DNA from: Erythrophleum ivorense
Taxonomy: Eukaryota; Streptophyta; Magnoliopsida; Fabales; Fabaceae
NCBI GenBank assembly: GCA_026724425.1
Contig: JAIUCV010001084.1
Coordinates: 62,001-126,000 of the forward strand
Reading direction: 5' to 3'
Length of the DNA stretch: 64,000 nucleotides
The translations under genes were made by a program, and so were the position numbers. How positions within the stretch are numbered: position 1 is the first letter of the stretch; every line of letters starts with the position of its first letter. Shown piece by piece: positions 56,441 through 64,000 of this stretch. The notes beneath the pieces are model-generated. The model had not been told where the DNA came from. It saw only the letters and a program-made list of their open reading frames with translations, and ran no database searches.

Positions 56441-58926
56441 TCAAGATTTGGGAAGCTTCTCGCAATCTGCAGAAACCCATCCGAGTTGTTGCTTCTCGTT
56501 GTCGTAGATCATCATAATCCCTTGCATAGAGATATCTTCACAAAATGACAATGAAACAAATTAGATTTCTTTATAATAAAGTAATAAACACACAAATTAA
56601 TTTTAGCTAGCTTTTTTTTTTTTCGAGTTTTAGGTTTGCTATTGATTTGAAAAGGCTTTGGTTCAAGTTCAAATTCTGTTTGATTTTGGATATAAAAAGA
56701 AAAACTATAAAAATAAAGTCATTAGTTAATTTTAATTATATTATATTATATTTTTAGTATTTTTAAATGTATTTTTCATATTTAATTTAATATTAATGTT
56801 TAATGAATTTTGGTTAATTCGATTGCACAAAATTATGGCTAGGTTCAAGTTGGATTCGGACAACATGGTATAGAAACAGAGCTTTGGAGTCGGATTGATG
56901 TATTTTGCCCGTTGCTTCTTACCTCCGATTACGTTGGATTCTTGTAATCCTACTTCACTTCCATTTAGAATTCCCAAGCAAACGTTCCCAGTTTTCTGAA
57001 CATGACAATTATAAAAAAAAAACCCTCAATCACTATTTTTAGAATGTGATGAATGAGTTTTCAAGGTTTTATCATTTCTTACAGAGATTATGAGATAAGA
57101 TTCAGGTGGAATCTGGAGCTGAGTGTTTCTTCTTCCATTCATAAAGTTGATTGTTAAAGTCTTGAACAAGTTCTTGACTTCAAGAACAGATTTCAAAGGC
57201 TTAGCTCCTTTCCAGCAGATTTGTAAAGTCTTATCCTCTTTTGCATCCTTCAGCGGTTTGCCTTTAAGATCATTTCCAATCTGAAAACATGCGAAAAAAA
57301 GAGATTGCATTATGTGTCCATAAATACATACATACATTGTTCTTGAAATTTTCTGTGTTTCTTGAATTTTACCAGATTTAGTATTGTTTGATATGTCTTG
57401 TTGTTGAAATAAGTGTAAGAGCTTCCAGTGTCAAAGATGAGTTTAAGGCCTTTTAAACCTATTGGCTTCTCGTTGTAAAGAAGCTCGGCTGGTCCAGTCG
57501 TGTAGTGGTTTCTGAACACAAGACGAATAAGTCAGTACGCGACAATGGTCTTTCTTAAAAGCCGATGCAAACACGGAAAAAGGAAGAATTGTTAGAAAGT
57601 ATTATACTCTTTTGACAGTAATGGTGTCCAGGATACACCAGTGGAAGGAATGTGATTGTCTCCAAATAACAAAAATCCTCCACCTTTAGAGCTTAAGCAA
57701 TGTCCAATCACGTTTCTCGTTAGTCCCGCGGAGACAAGCTGCGCCAAGAAGCTGATTTTTCCTCTCCCAAGCCCTAAAACCCCCGCGGTCATAGGCGGAG
57801 GATGTGCACTAGGGAAGCTTTGATCATAACTGCACCTAGAAACACAAGATTTCCAAGAATTAGCAATTTCCATATCAAGATTCACATTATTGAGTAATGA
57901 ATATACAATCTTTGTCTCTCTCACCCGAATGCTAAGTGGGGTTGCAAAGCCGAGCCATTTATGAGTTTTAAAGGAAACTGATCAATGACAAGTGCACCCA
58001 TTGATGAACCTTGATCAGCGTACTGAACATCGTAGTCGCATTGTTCTTTCGGGTTTGGGCAGTGAGGCTTGTTAGGCAAGTGAAGAGCTGAGCAGATCGG
58101 GTCTGAGCACGGGACAGTGTTTGACTTAGGCTTGTACAGAAGTGAAGGATGCTACAAAACAAACATATAGAGATAAGAAGAAGAAGAAGAAGAACAATAA
58201 GAAAGAGTTTGATTTTTGAAAGAGAAGAATGAAATGATGTGTTTGTGTATATATATACCAAAGTGCAGCCAGTGCAAGGAGCATTGCATTGAACCCAAGT
58301 GAGATCACTACCAGTATCAATGTCAAAAGTAAAGGCCTTAGGAGGACTTCCTATTTGAAGAGAGACCGAGTAATATCTGCAAATCCACCAAAAAATTAAT
58401 TCTTGTTGAAATAGTATAATCATTAAAATATGAAATAACAATAAGATACAAATAGTCAAAATAGGTTCATTATTTCAAAATTAAGGATATATTATATATA
58501 CACCATTCTCGGGTTTTAGGATTTAGTTTTTAGGTTCTAAAAATAAATTTATTTTTTAAAGAAAAAATGTTGTGGGGTTAAGCTTTAGGATTTTTGGGTA
58601 TAAGGTTGACTTTTTACGAACCGACCCTACCCGAAAATATAAAATACCCAAACGGTTCTAAAATTTCTAGAACCAAAATATCTGAAACTCAAAAGGAACC
58701 GACGTCGACCCGAAAAACCGAATGCCCAGGCCTATTTCATATTGTAGGATTTTCTTTTTTCGTCTTTAACAATTAAAAGAGAAATGTCAAACACCAAAGT
58801 TCTAACAGAGGAAAACACCAAAAACAGAGCAACCACAAACCAAAATCAGTCAAAATCGACAATAGATTTTCTTTACCAAGGAATCTACACAGCTTTTAAG
58901 ATTTATTGTTTAGTTTTAGACTATTT

Positions 58927-58957
<31 letters not shown>

Positions 58958-59203
58958 ATGACTTATTTTCACGATTAAATTAACCTAAATCTTGTATTAG
59001 GAGCTAAGAAGGAAAGAGATGAGAAGAGAACAACGATCTGTTTACCCGAGAGGGAAGACATTGCCGGAGAGAGGGAAGACGAGTGATGAAGGAGGAGATT
59101 TGGGAGAGAGAGTACTTGAGAAGGTTTTGAAGATGGAGCCTTGAATTGATTGAGGAACTATAATCAAGAACAAGATCAGAAGAAAAATTAATCTCGAATT
59201 CAT
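56441..59203 (-). CDS. Pepsin-like aspartic protease (nucellin/Asp1 type)
   Basis: Family A1 aspartic protease, orthologue of AT1G44130. Eight exons in gene order: 59046-59203, 58259-58376, 57925-58151, 57608-57835, 57373-57511, 57083-57280, 56923-56995 and 56441-56535; phases agree and give 411 residues. A signal peptide (RLIFLLILFLIIVPQSIQG) opens the protein. Both catalytic Asp motifs are present: DTGSDLTWVQC with D73 and FDTGSSYTYF with D271. Paired cysteines such as CNAPCTGCT and CSDPICSALH fit the nucellin subgroup. The propeptide is short. The end, WVSADCEKLPKS, matches the family C-terminus. Intron 1 holds a hAT-like fragment. The protein is probably secreted or vacuolar; its substrate is unknown. 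Confidence 0.93.
58590..58733. mobile_element. hAT-like MITE fragment in protease intron 1
   Basis: The text CCGAAAAACCGAATGCCCAGGCCTA ends at 58733; its reverse complement, TAGGCCTGGGCATTCGG, is a terminal motif common to Brassicaceae hAT non-autonomous elements. The other end is not clear, so it is truncated. Confidence 0.5.
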
Positions 59204-59625
59204 CTTTATCTCAACTCTCGCTTGCACAAGAAACAATCAATCTTCAGAAAACAAATAAAATAGTTGCCGAGAGGATCTAATGATAGAGAAAAAGTAAAAT
59301 GTTATGCCCGATTTGTATATTATTTTGCTTGTTTGGAAGTTGTAATCTGATTACCAAAATTAAAATGATTTGCTTTTTCCACAGCAAGAATTAAATTAAG
59401 AACCGAGGAAGCTTCGTAGAAAATATTGGAGGACTTGAGAAAAGCGGATTCGACGCGTTAACGTCTGGACTGACGCTTTGATCATTTTGACACTTATATT
59501 TTAAATAGATTAAACAATGACCAAATCAAATCAGTTGAATTGGATATAAAACTACACAATTTTTGATATTTTAGTCTCTGAATACTGAAGATAGAATAAA
59601 TGAAACGGGGGTGGAAGGAGATAAT
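59204..59625. other. Upstream region of the aspartic protease
   Basis: Protease leader and promoter; no other feature supported. Confidence 0.5.
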
Positions 59626-60462
59626 GGCCTGACTGGTTTAAACGCTGCGGTTGCGGTTGCGGTTGCGGGAGTTTGCTGAAGTGGAAGTTTGCGGTTAAAC
59701 GCGTAATTAAGTTGTTTGTACGACTGGTATAGCGATTGAGAGCTGATGCGTTTGCGGAATATTTTTGACTGGTTGACCAGCGGGTAAAATAGCGGTTTAA
59801 CAATAAATTAACAATATAAACACATTTTATAATTATAAAACATTAAAACTATATTATATTGAACAATTATAAATTTATAGTTCAACATAATTAATAATAA
59901 AAATTTATAAGAAATAATATGTATATAATACTTATGTTCATCTTTTAGTTTCTATAATTTAGATGATATGTGATTTCTATTAAAATTTAGTGTGGAAATT
60001 AAATTTAGATTACCATTTTATTTTTTGTTAGATATATATATATATATATATATATTAGTATGATGTGAACATTTATGAAGAGAATTTTAATTTGTAGAAC
60101 TTAGAAATATAAAATTGTAATATGTTTTTAATGAATTTTACCAAACAAATATCAAATATTTTTATTTTTATTGTGATTATAATATCTAAATCTTCATTTT
60201 TTAATAAAGATTATTATTTATTTTCAGATTTTAAATAAATTTGTGTTTTTGATTTTTTATTTTTTTTTTAATTATTCACCCGCAACCGCCCGCAACCGCA
60301 AACGCTGCTGGGAAGGAGCTTTTGATTTTGAGGAATCTTGAGGGATCTGGAGCGGTTTGAAGCGGTTGAAAGCGTTTGCGATGATTGTTGTCAAACGCCA
60401 ATAACCGCTACTACCCGCAAAAGCTGCGTTTGCGGGTGGTAGCGGGTTAACCAATCACCACC
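59626..60462. mobile_element. MITE, 837 bp, GCGGTT-rich ends
   Basis: The left end GGCCTGACTGGTTTAAACGC and the right end (GGGTTAACCAATCACCACC) form an imperfect inverted repeat. Both subterminal parts are crowded with GCGGTTG / CAACCGC words, while the core is AT-rich with an (AT)n run at 60036-60056. A degenerate relative lies at about 18960-19485. Termini share the GA[TC]TGGTT core with the elements at 34037 and 45292. Confidence 0.7.
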
Positions 60463-61690
60463 TTAATCTTTGAAAAGATTACTACAGAATCCAGCACATT
60501 ACCTTACTACTATCTGAGGTGTGATGCGAGAAGTTGCCTTTTATATTGTGTTGATGTAAATATGTTATATATCTATGAAATACACTTCTCTTTTGCATGT
60601 CCCTTTTCCCTTTAAGACTTTTACGCCAAGTTTGTAAGAATTTAAATAAATTTTGTATATATGGAAGAATATTTTTCTTTTCTTTTTTTGTTAACCGTGT
60701 GTTTCATTTGATTTTTAATGCATGCATGAAAATCAAAACAAGCATAGTACATTTCAAAGATTTGAGATATGGTGGTGGAAGATGAGAAAACGAATATTTA
60801 TAGAATAAAAAGTCAGGGGAGTTACAAATATTCACTTTAATTTTCGTAGAGAATTTATATCAGGACATCACTGGATCAATTTCTCGTTGAATGTTGAATG
60901 TTGTAAAGATGTAACCGAAAAGTACAATAAATATATGATGAGATATATGTTATTTTTTAAAGTAGTTTTAACTGAGAATACCAAATTAATTCTTGGTATT
61001 TAAACGTAGTTGTATTTAAAAATCTTAAGTACTCAATTTGAATACAATTAAGACAATTATTTATAGACAAATTAAGTAATATTGAGGCACCAATGGTGGA
61101 GTCGTAGAGACAAAGTATTATAATTTGTATTTTTAACTGGGATTGTCAAAAGGGACCGACCAACAAGAGAATGAGACATTTATGCATATAGTATATGATT
61201 ATATTAATGGCATGATTTTTTGTTTTCAGTCAATTTAATAATTTTTATTTTTTTGTAATGTATTGATGTAATTATTAAATTGATGGGCGTTACGTACGCA
61301 AGTTTTACGGTCAGTATGGTCATAGTTGTGCTTATCGTGGTGTGTCTTTTTTATTTTCTTACATTTAGTTGGATAATTAAGATGGATTATAAAAATTAAA
61401 AGATGGCAAATAGATCATAGAAAAAAGTAAAATTCTTTTTTTACATATACGATTGATCAGATGAGCGTTATCTTGATGTTTATTTCTTATCTGTTTCCGT
61501 CAAAGTAAGAAGATATTTTGCTAAAAAAAGGAAGTTTAAAAAAACGTTACAATTGTTAACATTTTTATTTTTTTTTATCGTCCATCTCTCTCACCAACAC
61601 AAAACGTTACGCGTCTCTTTCTCTCTCTCTCTCTCTTGTCTCTCTGTCTTCCCTTCTTTCTCCTTCTTTCTCTCTCAGCCGTAGCCGTGG
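60463..61690. other. Spacer and promoter of the DnaJ-like gene
   Basis: AT-rich; ends in a CT-rich leader (CTCTCT run at 61618-61636) just upstream of the DnaJ-like start. No other gene supported. Confidence 0.5.
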
Positions 61691-63039
61691 ATGGCAACAC
61701 AAGGGGTGGCTCAGCCATCGGCGAAGAAACGTAGCTTCCTCCTCCGTGACATCTTCAAACTTTGCCGATCAATCTCAAGGATTTTGCCTAATAAACACGA
61801 ACGAAAGCTTCACGCAGAATCCAAACGTCATGAAAAACACATATTCAACGCCCCTAATGACCCTCCCGTCTTCAATTTCCAGGTAAAATTATAGTACAGT
61901 TTTATAAATATACACAACTGGACTGGTTCGAGGTTTCTATAGATAAATACAAAAAAAATATGTTTTTAGGTTTTGTTAAGGAAAAAATATTACTGGGAAG
62001 ATTATGGACTTAGGCCGGAAAAAAAAAAAGATTCATGTGATTGACATATTGTTAATATTTTTCTCAGGAAACGAAGGCGGCGACGGGTAATAACGTGGAA
62101 GGTGTGAGTCTTTGCAAGGTACGTAGCTACAGATTCGACAACGCGAGTTTCGTTGGGAGCAAGAAGCCATTATCATCTCTTTCAAGAAGTTGTAGCAAGA
62201 ACACGGCCACAGCCGCCGCAACAACCACCACCACGGCCACGACGAATCTGAATCCCGCAATGAGGAGGAGTTTATCATTTATAGGGAGGAGCAAAAGCAG
62301 CAGCAACAGGACGGATTCAACTGGATTTATGCCGACACTTATGAGATCGTCGACGACCACGGTTCCAAGAAGCTTAACAAACCCGATCTTGTACTCGAGC
62401 TCATCCGAAAACGTAGCTAAACCTCAACCAACAGAGAAGAAACTACGCTGCACGCTCGAGGAGCTATGCAACGGATGCACCAAGAAGATCAAGATCAGGA
62501 GAGATGTGATTACAACTTCAGGGTATGTATGTTTTCTTTGAATTACAGAGATCAAGAAACGACAAAAGGAGACTAAACTTTGTTGTTGTTGTAGGCAAAT
62601 AAGCGAGGAGGAAGAGACGGTGGAGATAAAAGTGAAACCGGGATGGAAAGGAGGAACCAAAGTAACATTCGAAGGGAAAGGAAACGAAGCAATGGCGAGT
62701 GTACCGGCTGATTTGACATTCGTGATAGTGGAGAAAGAGCATTCAGTGTTTAAAAGAGAAGGAGATGATCTTGAAATGGAGGTGGAAGTCTCTCTACTCG
62801 AAGCACTAACGGGTTTCGAGCTCTCTGTTGCTTTACCTGACGGTGACAACATAAGTTTGAGGATAGAAGATATCATTCACCCTGGATATGTCACAGTGAT
62901 TCAAGGCAAAGGTATGCCGAATCCAAAGGAGAAAGGGAAGAAGAGAGGAGATTTGAGAGTTCGGTTTCGGACTAAGTTCCCGCAACAACTTACAGATGAT
63001 CAAAGAGCAGAGATTCAGAGCATTCTTGAAGATTCTTGA
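61691..63039 (+). CDS. DnaJ/HSP40 C-terminal domain protein without J domain
   Basis: Orthologue of AT1G44160. Exons 61691-61882, 62068-62522 and 62595-63039 join in phase to give 363 residues. Residues 1-190 are basic and Ser/Thr-rich with low-complexity runs (an alternating Thr/Ala stretch) and no J domain: there is no HPD motif. From about residue 190 comes a type B HSP40 substrate-binding region: LRCTLEELCNGCTKKIKIRR, VKPGWKGGTKVTFEGKGNE, FVIVEKEHSVFKREGDDL, LPDGDNISLRI, VIQGKGMPNPK and GDLRVRF. The CxxC zinc-finger repeats of type A proteins are missing. Without HPD it cannot stimulate Hsp70 ATPase in the standard way; it might bind clients or dimerise with true J proteins. This is inference. 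Confidence 0.9.
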
Positions 63040-63296
63040 TCTTTTCTTTCCCTTTATAGGGGAGCTTTTTCACAACACTGGTTTAGATATTGTCATCTTT
63101 GTTTTGTAAAACAACCAAGTTGAAACGAAGAAACCGGTTTCTCTTATTTATCAACTTCAATATTCATCAACACCAAAAACATATAAATCTTTTAATTTAA
63201 CAAACCAAATGTTCAATATCCGAAAGAAAAACAAAAAAAAGTAAGTAAAGATACAAGAGAGAGAGAGATGTGTTTGTCTCATCTGTTTTTTACCAT

Positions 63297-63947
63297 TTAC
63301 TTAAAACCTAAAAGGACTTTGAATACTTCGACTAGATTGCTGTTGACAAGAGCCTTTAACAATCTAAGCTTTCCTCTAGAGTAGGGCGCATACCTAATCG
63401 CAGAATCACCGAAAAAGCTTTTGTAGAGAACAGCTTTCTTGTGACTAAAAGCATCAAATGAGAATTTACCATGGTAAGAACCCATTCCACTTTCACCAAC
63501 TCCTCCAAATGGTAATGTGTGAATTGCAAGCTGCAAGAAAAAAACAGAATTCTCAGTAAGTGTTGCACGTTTTTTAAGCTTGTATAGATCAGATGATGGA
63601 GCTTAGTGTTTATTTACATGAACAGCAATGTCGTTGACAACAATGCCTCCAGCGGAAACCGTCATAGCAAATCTCTCTTTCAGCTTCTGGTTTTGAGTAA
63701 ACAGGTATGCAGCAAGCGGTTTAGGTCGAGAACGAATCACGTCGAAACATTCTTCCAAGTTGTTGAGCTATGTAGAACCAATAGAGAGATCGTTTTAAGA
63801 ACTTGCAGGTGAGATGAAAACAGAGCAATGCATAGAATGGGGATTGGTTTCTTTACCGTGAAGATTGGGAGAAGAGGGCCAAAGATTTCTTCATTCATGA
63901 TCAGAGAATCTAACGGTACATCGAGCAAGATTGTTGGAGCGATTTTC
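63297..63947 (-). CDS. ALDH3H1: Aldehyde dehydrogenase ALDH3H1, 3' part only
   Basis: NAD(P)-dependent aldehyde dehydrogenase of family 3, orthologue of AT1G44170, linked to detoxifying stress aldehydes. Three C-terminal exons are visible in gene order: 63857-63947, 63618-63767 and 63297-63530. They read IAPTILLDVPLDSLIMNEEIFGPLLPI, then LEECFDVIRSRPKPLAAYLF, ending with TLPFGGVGESGMGSYHGKFSFDAFSH and a hydrophobic tail. EEIFGP and the PFGGVGxSGMG block are strong ALDH signatures. The nucleotide-binding part and catalytic Cys lie beyond 64000, so the gene is partial. It converges on the DnaJ-like gene with stop codons 258 bp apart. Confidence 0.93.
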
Positions 63948-64000
63948 CTTGAAGGATTAGAGACAAAAGATTTTAGCAATCAAATGGAGAAAATGCTCTA

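Noticed and set aside
60036..60056. (AT)n run as a regulatory site
   Set aside because: Simple microsatellite inside a MITE.

Overview
The window is plant nuclear DNA from a Brassicaceae genome close to Arabidopsis. The genes have many short introns with GT..AG borders. The spacers are AT-rich and full of small transposon remnants. The order of recognisable genes matches my memory of Arabidopsis thaliana chromosome 1 from about AT1G43890 to AT1G44170: RABC1, PP2C, BCS1-type AAA ATPase, PPR protein, STAY-GREEN-LIKE, GA20ox5, AAP5, CYCA1;1, CSI2, aspartic protease, J-less DnaJ-like protein, ALDH3H1. I cannot tell from sequence alone whether this is A. thaliana or a sister such as A. lyrata, A. 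halleri or Capsella. Symbols are given by this orthology and by protein motifs; no search was run.

Layout. 1-1160: 3' half of RABC1 (+), with a 31-bp intronic minisatellite. 1686-2112: internally deleted AAA-ATPase copy (+). 2816-6962: a Helitron with both ends recognisable. 7143-9156: PP2C (+). 9369-11953 and 13838-15438: two intact AAA-ATPase paralogues in tandem (-); the first has an intron swollen by transposons and an in-frame repeat insertion. 15.4-20.3 kb: spacer with an F-box/LRR fragment and an old MITE. 20277-22190: intronless PPR gene (-), with a TRIM retrotransposon just upstream. 23165-24672: SGRL (-). 25577-27535: GA20ox5 (-). 28892-31537: AAP5 (-). 31.5-39.2 kb: gene-free spacer with a Stowaway MITE, hAT-like MITEs and a Gypsy LTR remnant. 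39254-41621: CYCA1;1 (-). 41.6-48.3 kb: repeat-rich spacer with a promoter-proximal long inverted repeat (hairpin candidate). 48293-55058: CSI2 (+). 56441-59203: aspartic protease (-). 61691-63039: DnaJ-like (+). 63297-64000: 3' end of ALDH3H1 (-), cut by the window edge.

The genes are independent plant transcription units, not an operon or pathway cluster. The real linkage is by descent: three AAA-ATPase copies within 14 kb show local duplication and decay. I saw no convincing tRNA, rRNA or CRISPR. The least explained element is the 45021-45284 inverted repeat with a TATA box in front, which could be a young MIRNA or siRNA hairpin locus. Most other novelty is in how transposons and short tandem repeats have entered introns and promoters.
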